From Ochrovirga pacifica (GTDB lineage Bacteria; Bacteroidota; Bacteroidia; Flavobacteriales; Flavobacteriaceae): DNA of 64,000 nt. A program made the position numbers and the translations under genes. Position 1 is the stretch's first letter; every line of letters starts with the position of its first letter. Where the stretch lies: contig NZ_AFPK01000005.1 in NCBI RefSeq assembly GCF_000220525.1, positions 1-64,000 on the forward strand. The letters are read 5' to 3'. Shown here in pieces: positions 55,319 through 64,000 of this stretch. Under the pieces are notes generated by a model, which searched no databases, had not been told where the DNA came from, and saw nothing but the letters and a program-made list of their open reading frames with translations.

Positions 55319-55351
55319 AAAATCCCCACGCTACAAAGCATGGGGATTTTT
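55319..55351. terminator. Bidirectional terminator between TPR regulator and GH2 genes
   Basis: AAATCCCCA pairs with TGGGGATTT, with an internal partly paired loop, and T-rich tails exist on both strands. It lies between the convergent ends of the two genes. Confidence 0.85.
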
Positions 55352-55372
55352 TTAACCATACATACAGTACAT

Positions 55373-57921
55373 TTATTCTATTTGCACTTGTATTGTAGAT
55401 TCTTGCAAACCTTCTGCTTTAGCGGTAATATGTACACTTCCTTTTTGTCCTTTTGCTTGTATAATGAGCAATAATTTTCCGTTATGAGTAGTTGCTTCGT
55501 TCGATTGAAATTTCTCTACACTATTTTTCCAACCACTATCAACACCTAGAACAGTAGCAGGACCTTCAACTAAAAATTCTATTTTTTTGTTTTCATGCTT
55601 TACAGCGTTTCCTTTTGCATCTACCAGTTCTGCAACTACGTGTACTACGTCTTCGTAATTTGAGTTGATTTTTTCAGAATCAGCATTTAAGACAATTCCA
55701 TAGGCTTTTTCTGAAGTTACCAGCCTAGACTCTATTTCTTTTCCATCTTTGTAACCCTTGGCTACCAAAGTCCCTTTCTTAAACGGCATTTCCCATTTAT
55801 AAATATGTCCAACAGTTTCAGTTAACTTTTGTCTTCCTAAGGAAGATCCGTTTAAAAACAACTCTAACTCCTCGCAGTTAGAATAGATTTCTACCACCAC
55901 AGACTCTCCTTCTTTGTAATTCCAATGTTCATTTACTTCTTGCCAACGCCACAAATAATGTTTCCATCCGTCCTTCTTTTTTCTATCAAGTTGCCATTTT
56001 CTTTTTTATACAACGATTTTTCTAAGGTCTGTGTAGCCATATGAATCATAGGTTCTTCAGTCCACAAAGATTTCATCATATAATACGACCCTTTAGGAAA
56101 ACTAGCAGTATTGATCATTCCAGAAGGCTGAACTCTAGTTGGCCAAGCTTGTCTTATTTCTCCCATATAATCAGCTCCTGTCCACAAAAATGTTCCTGAA
56201 ATAAAAGGACGTTCCATAATGGCCTTCCACTCATGATATTGAGCTACATTTTCTGTTCCCATAATAACTTTACCAGGGTAGTTTTTATGACCGTAATCGT
56301 AAATTACCCTACGGTAGCTATAACCTACTATATCCAAAGCATCAGCATAGCCAGACTCGTGACTAGAAGATGGCAATATACAATTGGCGATTACGGGACG
56401 TGTAGTATCTAACGCTTTGGTCCATTTTGATAATTTTTGAGCTGTTTCACCTATATCATATTTTCCTCTAGGTAATGTTTTCATCAAGTGTTTTATTTTT
56501 TCTACTGAATGAGGAGGTTCTGACCAGAAATAATTTCCTTGCCAAGTCATATTATCAAAAAAACCTGTTGTTTTTGCATTTCTAGGATATGTCCATTCAA
56601 TTTCGTTACCGATACTCCACTGAAAAATAGACGGGTGATTTCGATGACTTAACATTACGTTTTTAAGATCTTTATGTGCCCATTCTTGAAAATGTTCGCC
56701 ATATCCTCGTGTAATATAATCAGTACTTTTTTCTTCCCAGCGATTGTATCTTTTGTCTTTTGGATTGTCCCATTCATCAAAAAATTCATCTTGCATTAAA
56801 ATCCCCATCTCATCACACAACTCTAGCAACACCTTAGATGCTGGATTGTGAGAGCTACGTATTGCATTGCAGCCACCATCTTTTAAAACTTGCAACCTTC
56901 TTCTCCAAACTCCTTTAGGCACAGCTGCACCCACCAAACCTACATCGTGATGCAAACAAACTCCTTTTATTTTCATATTTTCTCCGTTTAAAAAGAATCC
57001 TTTGTCAGCATCAAATTCAATGCTTCTAATCCCAAAGCGAGTGTTGTAAGTATCAACAATTTTACCCTTACTTTTTACTTTAATTATAGCTGTGTACAAC
57101 GATGGATTTTCTATTTCCCATAAATTAGGATTGGCAATAACCACTTGTTGCTGTATGTTTTTTTGTGCTTTTTTAGTTACCAGTGTTTTGTTTACTGTTT
57201 CAGCGATCTTTATTCCATCTTCATCAACAAAAGAAGTCTGCACCTCTACCTCTTGATCTTGAGCAAAAGCATTGGACAAAGTAATCTGAATAGCAACCTC
57301 AGCTTCTTGTTTACTTACTTTAGGAGTGGTTACAAAAGTTCCCCAAACTGGCACATGCATTTTATTAGCTGTTCTTAAAGACACTTCTCTGTAAATTCCA
57401 GCTCCTGTGTACCAACGACTATCGGCATATCTAGAGTGATCTATTTTTACTGCCAAAACATTGGTCTCTCCATCAGTGTTTAAATACTCTGATATCTCAA
57501 AATAAAAAGGAGAATACCCATAAGGATGAAATCCTAATTGATGACCGTTGATATAGATTGTTGCATTATTATAAACACCATCAAACAACACATAAACTAG
57601 CTCATCCTCTTTTATTTCTTGATTAAATTCTTTGGTATAATAACCATATCCCTGACTACGAATATACCCTGTAGCCCATGCATCTTTACCTAAAGATTCA
57701 TCGAACGCTCCCGAGATCACCCAGTCGTGAGGTACGTTTACCTTTTGAAATTGCTCTTTAGAAATCTCTGAAAAATCAATCTCTTTTTCGCTTAAATAAA
57801 AATTCCAATTCAAATTAAAATTTTCTGTAGTCTTTGCAACGTTGTCTGCAGATGACTTTTGCCCACATGAAAACAGTATTACCGAGATCATCGTTATTAA
57901 CAAAATACATTTTTTACTCAT
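55373..57921 (-). pseudogene. GH2 beta-galactosidase, broken by a one-base frameshift
   Basis: The start at 57921 gives a lipoprotein signal (FSCG, Cys19). The sugar-binding, sandwich and TIM-barrel domains follow, with acid/base Glu near 439 in WSIGNEIEW and nucleophile Glu near 557 in [11 protein letters not shown]. Near 55975-55985 the frame shifts at a six-A run. The first frame ends soon after in an unrelated tail ([14 protein letters not shown], stop near 55933). The other frame continues with [20 protein letters not shown] and a 190-residue Ig-like C-terminal part. One extra A would restore EKKKDGW and a protein of about 850 residues. All catalytic residues precede the break, so a truncated enzyme might still fold. 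A sequencing error in the homopolymer is the main alternative. Confidence 0.85.
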
Positions 57922-58097
57922 TTTGGTAGTTTTATGTTCAACCCTCAAATATCTATCTTTTGTTTTGGTATGTAGCAATTTAATCCCTAGACAACAACTA
58001 AACAAAATAAAAAAAACAATAACAAGCAAAACAAACCTCTTATAAAACAGAACAATTCGCCACACGTTTTGATACGAACCTAATCAGTAAAAACAAA

Positions 58098-58130
58098 AAG
58101 ACCCTCCAAACTAATGCCTGAGAGTCTTTT
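58098..58130 (-). terminator. Terminator of the M16 peptidase operon
   Basis: AAAGACCCTC pairs with GAGAGTCTTT (one G-T pair) around a loop, followed on the minus strand by TTTTTG-rich sequence. It lies 46 bp after the peptidase stop. Confidence 0.75.
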
Positions 58131-58175
58131 GGGGTAAAACAATTTCTTGATATTTTATCAACTTAATTTAACCAA

Positions 58176-60980
58176 CTATTTCTTTGCTTTGGGATGAAAA
58201 ACAATCTGATAGGAATGTCCATTTTTTAACATTTTTTTCATCATCTTCTTCAAATCTTTTTCATGAATGTCTGTCACCAATTTTTCAAAATTTTCAGGAA
58301 GATCCATATCGTAACCCTCTCTGTAATAATTTAAAAGCCTTTGCATTTGATAACGGTTGTAATTTTTAGCATCTTCTCTTTCTTTTAAATAATTGGTTTT
58401 AGTTTTTATCAAGTCTTCAGACTTTATCTCACCTTTAGCAATGGCTTTCAATTCTTTGTAGACTATCTCTATTAGCTCGTTTGCTTTGTCTGGATCACAA
58501 TCAAAACGAACAGACATGGTTAATTGCCCTTTGGGTTTTTTAGTCAAATTTATTCCAACAGAGGCTCCATAAGTTCCCCCTTTTTCTTCACGTAAAGATT
58601 CTGTAAACCTAAGTTGCAAAACATCTTTTAACGCTTGAGCTGTCCACATTTTTTGCAGGCTAAAAGGAGTCTCCAGTTTGTAAGCAATATGAACCGATGT
58701 TTTAGGATCTTCCATTTCAAAACCAATCTTTTTGTTTATTAGATCTGATTTCCAGCGGGTAGTAATAGGCTTCCATTTTTCATACTTTTGTTGCTCTGTT
58801 GGCAAACTCGCCACATACTTTTCTAACAATGGTTTTAATACATCTGTCTGTACATCGCCTACAATAAAAAATTCAAAATCTTCTGGATTAGCAAAACGTT
58901 CATGATACAAACGCTGTATGTAGTTGAATGAAATTTCCTTAACAAAAGTACTATCTAATATTCTTTTGCGAGGATGCGATTTTCCATACAGAACGGTCAC
59001 CAAGCTATCTTTCATTTGATCGTTTACTCGTTGGCTTTTTCGCGTTAAATAGTTTTCAACATTTTGCATCACTACTTCAAAACCTTGTTTATCGAATCTA
59101 GGTGCCATAAACCTTAAATACATCAATTGCAACATGGTTTCTACATCTTCAGTAACCGAAGCTCCAGAAATACTCTCCGAAAAACGACCGATTTTAACAT
59201 CAGCTCTGGCCGATTTACCTGTAAGTATTTTAGGCAAATCAGTAGCATTATATGCCCCTAAACCAGAAAACTGAACCACACTACCTAACAAATTTGCAGA
59301 GGGTAAATCTTGATTGCTAACCAAAGACATGCCACCGTTACTCATGGCTTTTAACTGTACTTCGTTTTTATTTTTATTCACAAATTTGTAATGTACTTTT
59401 AAACCATTACTCAACACAAAGGTGGTAGCTTCTAACCCTTCGTTTTCTTTAATCGTTGTAATGGTACCAGAGTCAATTTTTAAATCTCCCAAAAGAGTAC
59501 TACCCGCTAATTTTTCTTTATATGGCTTTAAATCACTATTGGTTTCTACCTTTGCTAGTGTAGTCAACACTTGTGTTTTGGTCAAATTGTTTTTGCCCTC
59601 GACTCCTGTAACCATCACATAACGATTGTATGGAGTGTACATTTTTTTTAATTCTTGTTGTAGATCTGCTGCAGCTAATTGTTTAAAAATTTCTTGAACT
59701 AAAGCAAATTCCTGTCCCATATCGGTAAGGGTAGTTCCTTCTAAAAAATTACTTTTTATTTGCTCTACCCAATATGCATGAGACCATTTGTCTTTTCTCT
59801 TTAATTGATTTTGGTACGATTTTACATACGTTTTTTTTGCTCTTTCTACTTCTGTTTCTGTAAAACCAAAACGTATGGCTCTATTCAATTCTGTAATTAC
59901 TTGTTCAAAAGCTATTTGCTGATTATCAGGCTTAGGTCTTATCTGCAAAGTTAATGCATTAGAAGTTCTTGACTGGCTACCAAAATGAACTCGTGCACTT
60001 AAAAAAGCCGCTTCTGGTTTTACCGACAATTCTTTTAACCTGTTAGATAATAAATGTATTGCCATCCCTTGAAACAATGATTTCTTAAAAGTTTTAGTGG
60101 TGGTTGGCTTCTTTTTTTTAGGATGTCTAATCCCCATGGTTACAGAAGAACTTGCTACCTCCTTATCCATAGCCAACACATAATCCAATTCTTTATTTTC
60201 TGGGATGGATATTTCTATTCTTGGTTTTGGTTGTACTACTTTTGGAATAGAACCAAATATCTTTTTTATTTTTTCCTCTACTTCTTTTAGCTCAAAATCA
60301 CCTACAATAGCAATGGCCTGCAAATCGGTACGATACCAGTCGTGATAAAACGAACGTAATGCTGAATAATCAAAATTCTCAACTACAGACATCAAACCAA
60401 TAGGCATACGTTCTGCATACAAAGTATGGTTGAACATTACAGGCAATTGTTGCTGTAAAATTCGCATCCCACCACTTTGTCGTGTACGCCATTCCTCTTT
60501 AATAACTCCTCGTTCTGCATCAATTTCCTCTTCTGTTAACAGCAGTTCGTTAGACCAATCGTGTAAAATCATCAAACCTAAATTCATTCCCTCCTCATCG
60601 GTACTTAAATTGTTGATATTGTATACCGTTTCGTCAAAAGATGTGTAAGCATTGATGTCTTTACCAAACACTAATCCTTTCTTTTCCAAAGTATTAAGAA
60701 TACCTTTTCCTTTAAAGTTTTTTGTTCCGTTAAAAGCCATATGCTCTAAAAAATGAGCCAACCCTCGCTGAGATTCGTTCTCTAAGATAGAACCCACATT
60801 TTGAATAATGTAAAAGCTTGCTACATTTTTAGTGGCCTGAGTACTTTTTAGATAGTAGCTAAGCCCATTGGGCAAAACCCCTTTTACCACAGTACTATCT
60901 GTTGGCAATTCAACATTTGGGCTTTGTGCCGACAAAACCCAGCTTAGCAAACACAATACTTTTAAAATTTTTATTTTCAT
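58176..60980 (-). CDS. M16 family zinc metallopeptidase
   Basis: Exported protein of 934 residues with signal peptide (cleavage near LSAQS). The inverted zinc motif HFLEH is at 76-80, and the third ligand Glu lies in the ERGVIKEEW helix near 155. A second, inactive M16 half follows from about 500. The single-chain two-half form is like pitrilysin and periplasmic peptidases that degrade small peptides. It follows the GldF/GldG-like gene by six bases, so it is co-transcribed with the ABC transporter genes. The physiological substrate is unknown. Confidence 0.92.
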   Translation of the reverse strand: MKIKILKVLCLLSWVLSAQSPNVELPTDSTVVKGVLPNGLSYYLKSTQATKNVASFYIIQNVGSILENESQRGLAHFLEHMAFNGTKNFKGKGILNTLEKKGLVFGKDINAYTSFDETVYNINNLSTDEEGMNLGLMILHDWSNELLLTEEEIDAERGVIKEEWRTRQSGGMRILQQQLPVMFNHTLYAERMPIGLMSVVENFDYSALRSFYHDWYRTDLQAIAIVGDFELKEVEEKIKKIFGSIPKVVQPKPRIEISIPENKELDYVLAMDKEVASSSVTMGIRHPKKKKPTTTKTFKKSLFQGMAIHLLSNRLKELSVKPEAAFLSARVHFGSQSRTSNALTLQIRPKPDNQQIAFEQVITELNRAIRFGFTETEVERAKKTYVKSYQNQLKRKDKWSHAYWVEQIKSNFLEGTTLTDMGQEFALVQEIFKQLAAADLQQELKKMYTPYNRYVMVTGVEGKNNLTKTQVLTTLAKVETNSDLKPYKEKLAGSTLLGDLKIDSGTITTIKENEGLEATTFVLSNGLKVHYKFVNKNKNEVQLKAMSNGGMSLVSNQDLPSANLLGSVVQFSGLGAYNATDLPKILTGKSARADVKIGRFSESISGASVTEDVETMLQLMYLRFMAPRFDKQGFEVVMQNVENYLTRKSQRVNDQMKDSLVTVLYGKSHPRKRILDSTFVKEISFNYIQRLYHERFANPEDFEFFIVGDVQTDVLKPLLEKYVASLPTEQQKYEKWKPITTRWKSDLINKKIGFEMEDPKTSVHIAYKLETPFSLQKMWTAQALKDVLQLRFTESLREEKGGTYGASVGINLTKKPKGQLTMSVRFDCDPDKANELIEIVYKELKAIAKGEIKSEDLIKTKTNYLKEREDAKNYNRYQMQRLLNYYREGYDMDLPENFEKLVTDIHEKDLKKMMKKMLKNGHSYQIVFHPKAKK

Positions 60981-60986
60981 ACCTAT

Positions 60987-63245
60987 TTATTTTCTAAATC
61001 TTCTTATCAATAATGATGCCTGCAAACTAATAATGATAAGAGGAACAACTCCTAAAAGAATTATTTTTAATCCATTGATCTGATCTCTATCAACCAAAAT
61101 AACATTGTCTATAGATTTGGGACGACCCGTGGCTACAGGGTACCTGTTGTTAGCAAACCATTTGAACATTTTTTGAGCAAAAAGTATATTTACATGCCTA
61201 GGACTGTTACGAGCTACCTGCTCATTACTCATAAAATCGGCATCACCAACAAGTACTATTTTTTGTATTTTCTTATTGCGCTCCCTTGTCAAAGCAACTG
61301 CGATTGGTGCAGCTATTTTTTGTTGATGAACACTATCAAATACAACAGTTTGTGTAGCCAAATCAACAGGTTGTTTGGTGACCCAAGTAGTTTGTTTGTT
61401 GGTTAAAGTAATTGGGGTATAGGTAAACTCCGATGATTCCGACAAAGCAATCCCAATTGCCTTGGGATGTACCATCTTTGCTTGATCATAAAACTGAAAT
61501 GGAGTAGTCTTTAAGGAATCTACAAAACTTACCTGAATCAAATCTGGAGAAAAGTCTTCACTTTCCTGTAACAAAGACCCCTGCATAAATTGAACTCCAA
61601 GTGGATTCAAAATGGTGTTTAAATATTTGCTAGAACTTGCCTCTGCCGCAAACATTACATTCCCCCCTTTTTGGATATAATCGTTTATTTTTTGCAATTG
61701 TGAGCTATTGTAAGCTTTTACAGGATCGCTTATCAACAACACATCCAAAGGCTCTATTTCATTTATACGATCTAAGTTTATCGGAAATACCTCAAAACCC
61801 GAGTTAATTAAAGAACCTCTAATGTTTAAACCTTTTAACAAAAATTGATACGATTCATCACCTTTTTGTTTTATACTTCGTTCTCCATTAGCCGCTAACA
61901 CCCCAACTTTGCCTGGTTGTTCTAGCAATGTTTTTAAGACTGAGCTAATGTCTTTTTCTTTAGGATACACATAAATATCATCAAACATTCGCAAAGGCAA
62001 CGTCTTATCTTTGTAATGAATAAAACGTACCAAACGGTTGTTTTCTGCTTTTAGATTTACAAAAGCTCTAATTTCTTCTGGACTTTTGATATCTTCTAAT
62101 GCAATTTTATGCACTTTAGCTGCTTTTTGTAACATTTGCTTTATGGTATTTTTAGGACTCATATACGGTATAGAATCGTAATAATACACGTAATCCATTT
62201 TTAAATTTGGCATAAAACGTCGGTAAGAATCAAACCTTTTTAAATCTTTAATTCTATTTTCCGGGGCTCCATATTGTGCAGAATAATGAATAACATTTAC
62301 ATAGGTTGTTATGCGAATTGGTTCGGTAAATTGCCCAATCAGCTTTTGAGAATTGGGAGTTAGGGTTCGGTCTTTAAACCTAGTGGTATCTACATACACG
62401 TTCCATTGCGGAAGATTGCTAACGTACCCCACCGTTAATACACCCACAATTAGCAAGCCATAACGCATTGTTTTTTGAGTAAGAGAACTACTTCTTCTTT
62501 GATTTTTTAACCACCAAATACTTAGGGTGAGAAACAAAAAAATTACCAATAAAAAATACAACACATTCTGAGATACCAACAATCCATTTACAAAAGCATC
62601 TGTTCTGTTTCTTAAAGATAGCCAGTACGTTATTTCTCGTACAAAATCATAAGCCTGACCTACTTCACCAATAAAATTTAAAAAAGCCAACACAGCAAAA
62701 GTGCTTACCACAGCCACCACTGCGTATTGGGTTAAACAAGATAAGTACAAACCTATGGCTGCATAAGCACACATCAACAAATAAACACCTAACACACCTC
62801 CTAAAACAAACCAAACGTCTACGTGTTCGATGGTTGCATAGGCTACAGGAATAAAACTAACTAATACCAAAGCCAGCAACAAATTATATACGGCAACCGC
62901 TAGAAATTTTCCAAAAATGATTTCGGAAGTTTTTACAGGCGATGAGTACAATAGTTTAATAGATCCTGAATGAGTCTCACGTGTCATTAACCCCATAGTG
63001 ATGAGTGGAATGTATAAAGCTAAATATTGCTGAGCTACAGTTAAAATTCCATCCTCCCCTGCAAATAATATTTTGGTAAGCACTTGTAAAGGTCTTCCTA
63101 ATTGTTGATTGGTTTCGTATTTGTATAACAAATCGGTAAAAGTAACCCCTGTTTGTACAAAAAACACCACCAACACAATCCACGCACTAGGAGAGAAAAA
63201 CATCAAGCTAAGTTCTAACTGTGCTATTTTTTGAATTTTTCTCAT
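60987..63245 (-). CDS. ABC transporter membrane protein, GldF/GldG-type fusion
   Basis: Protein of 752 residues. The N-terminal 260 residues are an ABC-2 permease with six hydrophobic segments (start MRKIQKIAQLELSLMFFSPS, similar to GldF). A large extracytoplasmic region follows (about 275-720, with ARAFVNLKAENNRLVRFIHY-like and LLISDPVKAYNS stretches, similar to GldG). A final transmembrane helix (about 725-748) ends the protein. In classic flavobacteria GldF and GldG are separate, so this is a fused form. It lies two bases after the ABC ATPase gene and six before the M16 gene. A role in gliding is possible but not shown. Confidence 0.85.
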   Translation of the reverse strand: MRKIQKIAQLELSLMFFSPSAWIVLVVFFVQTGVTFTDLLYKYETNQQLGRPLQVLTKILFAGEDGILTVAQQYLALYIPLITMGLMTRETHSGSIKLLYSSPVKTSEIIFGKFLAVAVYNLLLALVLVSFIPVAYATIEHVDVWFVLGGVLGVYLLMCAYAAIGLYLSCLTQYAVVAVVSTFAVLAFLNFIGEVGQAYDFVREITYWLSLRNRTDAFVNGLLVSQNVLYFLLVIFLFLTLSIWWLKNQRRSSSLTQKTMRYGLLIVGVLTVGYVSNLPQWNVYVDTTRFKDRTLTPNSQKLIGQFTEPIRITTYVNVIHYSAQYGAPENRIKDLKRFDSYRRFMPNLKMDYVYYYDSIPYMSPKNTIKQMLQKAAKVHKIALEDIKSPEEIRAFVNLKAENNRLVRFIHYKDKTLPLRMFDDIYVYPKEKDISSVLKTLLEQPGKVGVLAANGERSIKQKGDESYQFLLKGLNIRGSLINSGFEVFPINLDRINEIEPLDVLLISDPVKAYNSSQLQKINDYIQKGGNVMFAAEASSSKYLNTILNPLGVQFMQGSLLQESEDFSPDLIQVSFVDSLKTTPFQFYDQAKMVHPKAIGIALSESSEFTYTPITLTNKQTTWVTKQPVDLATQTVVFDSVHQQKIAAPIAVALTRERNKKIQKIVLVGDADFMSNEQVARNSPRHVNILFAQKMFKWFANNRYPVATGRPKSIDNVILVDRDQINGLKIILLGVVPLIIISLQASLLIRRFRK

Positions 63246-63247
63246 CC

Positions 63248-64000
63248 CTATTTATTTTTTTTAGACAATTGAGCAAAAATAGCATCCAACGAACTTTTTT
63301 CTAGTTGAATTTCTGAAAGTTCCCAACCCATTTCTATACTCTTTTTTACAATTTTTTTAGTCATGCCTTCATCGGTTGCTACCGTTAACCTTACTTGGTT
63401 TGTGCCTGTAAACTCTACCTCTTTTACTCCCTCCATAGCCAACAAATCTTCTACAGTAGGTGGTTCATCAAACACCGCTACTATTGCATTGGGCTGATTG
63501 TAATTATTAAAAGCCTCCAAACTATCTTGAAATACCGTTTCTCCGTGTTCAATCATCACAATAGTATCACAGGTTGCTTGTACTTCAGACAAAATATGAG
63601 TCGACAAAATTACCGCACGATCTTCTGCTATTTCTTTGATTAATTTTCTTACTTCAGCTATCTGATTAGGATCTAATCCGTTGGTTGGTTCGTCCAAAAC
63701 TACCAGTTTAGGTTGATGAATAATGGCTTGGGCCAAACCCACACGCTGCTGATAACCTCCTGATAAGTTTTTTAATACTCGCTTGCTAAAATGAGCAATA
63801 CCACACTTTTCTTTGGCCTTGGAAACTGCCGCATGTATTTCTTTTTTAGGAATGGATCGCAAATAAGCACAATGGATTAAATACTCATCTACAGTGAGTT
63901 CAGGGTACAAAGGAGCTTTCTGTGGTAAAAAACCAATCAATTTTTTTGCTTCTACGGGGTTTTCTCTAATATCAATTCCTTCAATAAGTGCCAATCCTTC
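63248..64000 (-). CDS. ABC transporter ATPase (GldA-like), 5' end outside the window
   Basis: The frame runs off the right edge, so the N-terminus with Walker A is not visible. The visible part has the Q-loop region GFLPQKAPLYPELTVDEYL, the signature LSGGYQQRVGLAQAI, Walker B LVVLDEPTNGLDP and the switch STHIL. A C-terminal extension of about 95 residues resembles GldA. It is the ATPase partner of the fused membrane protein that starts two bases downstream. It is distinct from gldA at 30522-31418, so the genome has at least two such ATPases. Confidence 0.9.
   Translation of the reverse strand, partial: EGLALIEGIDIRENPVEAKKLIGFLPQKAPLYPELTVDEYLIHCAYLRSIPKKEIHAAVSKAKEKCGIAHFSKRVLKNLSGGYQQRVGLAQAIIHQPKLVVLDEPTNGLDPNQIAEVRKLIKEIAEDRAVILSTHILSEVQATCDTIVMIEHGETVFQDSLEAFNNYNQPNAIVAVFDEPPTVEDLLAMEGVKEVEFTGTNQVRLTVATDEGMTKKIVKKSIEMGWELSEIQLEKSSLDAIFAQLSKKNK

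Noticed and set aside
55970..55990. Programmed -1 frameshift signal in the GH2 gene (A-rich slippery run)
   Set aside because: The AAAAAAG heptamer is not in the zero frame needed for a canonical A AAA AAG slip, and no clear downstream structure was seen. A one-base deletion or sequencing error is simpler.
57922..58097. Extra gene or longer GH2 N-terminus upstream of the lipoprotein signal
   Set aside because: The in-frame extension has a second hydrophobic stretch but places the lipobox about 65 residues in, so the start at 57921 is better. No other gene is seen there.

Overview
The window looks like chromosomal DNA of a marine flavobacterium (Bacteroidota, Flavobacteriaceae-like). The evidence is low G+C, GldA and a GldF/GldG-type transporter, a type IX secretion (T9SS) sorting domain, many Bacteroidota lipoproteins, TAnnTTTG promoter boxes, and a locus for agar or porphyran breakdown. 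I saw no tRNA, rRNA, CRISPR array, insertion sequence or prophage.

Region 1 (about 1-9550) is methionine biosynthesis. A minus-strand operon metX - thrA (aspartate kinase/homoserine dehydrogenase) - metZ lies behind a clear SAM-I (S-box) riboswitch. Next come metY (minus) and metK (plus). The metK leader folds like a SAM-II riboswitch with an extra hairpin inserted. Two unrelated SAM-sensing RNA classes thus sit about 3 kb apart and serve one pathway.

Region 2 (about 9600-40000) is mostly housekeeping: proline catabolism, a deoxynucleoside kinase, Mn-dependent pyrophosphatase, the pyruvate dehydrogenase E1 beta subunit, ETF subunits, a DUF151 nuclease, thyA, folA, an outer-membrane beta-barrel receptor, htpG, a HAD phosphatase, a sodium:solute symporter, gldA, lipB, rnhB, a putative porin, dtd and rsgA. 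Several lineage-specific lipoproteins are mixed in. So is an outer-membrane protein that appears to be built from three copies of one glycine-rich module.

Region 3 (about 37870-58000) is the accessory highlight, a locus for red-algal galactan (agar/porphyran). On the minus strand an IclR regulator is followed by a run of ten genes: Zn-alcohol dehydrogenase, GH3, KduD-like SDR, aldehyde dehydrogenase, enolase-family cycloisomerase, aldose epimerase, RhaT-like permease, GH117, GH29, and a GH86 enzyme with a T9SS tail. Together they would cut the polymer outside the cell, release 3,6-anhydro-L-galactose, import it and convert it to a 2-keto-3-deoxy sugar acid. A 34-bp inverted repeat resembling a KdgR box overlaps the predicted promoter of the first gene. 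A membrane-anchored TPR/LuxR-type regulator is divergent from iclR, and a GH2 beta-galactosidase gene next to it is broken by a one-base frameshift in an A run. No SusC/SusD pair, sulfatase, KDG kinase or KDPG aldolase is present in the window.

Region 4 (about 58100-64000) holds a minus-strand operon: an ABC ATPase (cut by the window edge), a fused GldF/GldG-like protein, and an M16 zinc peptidase.
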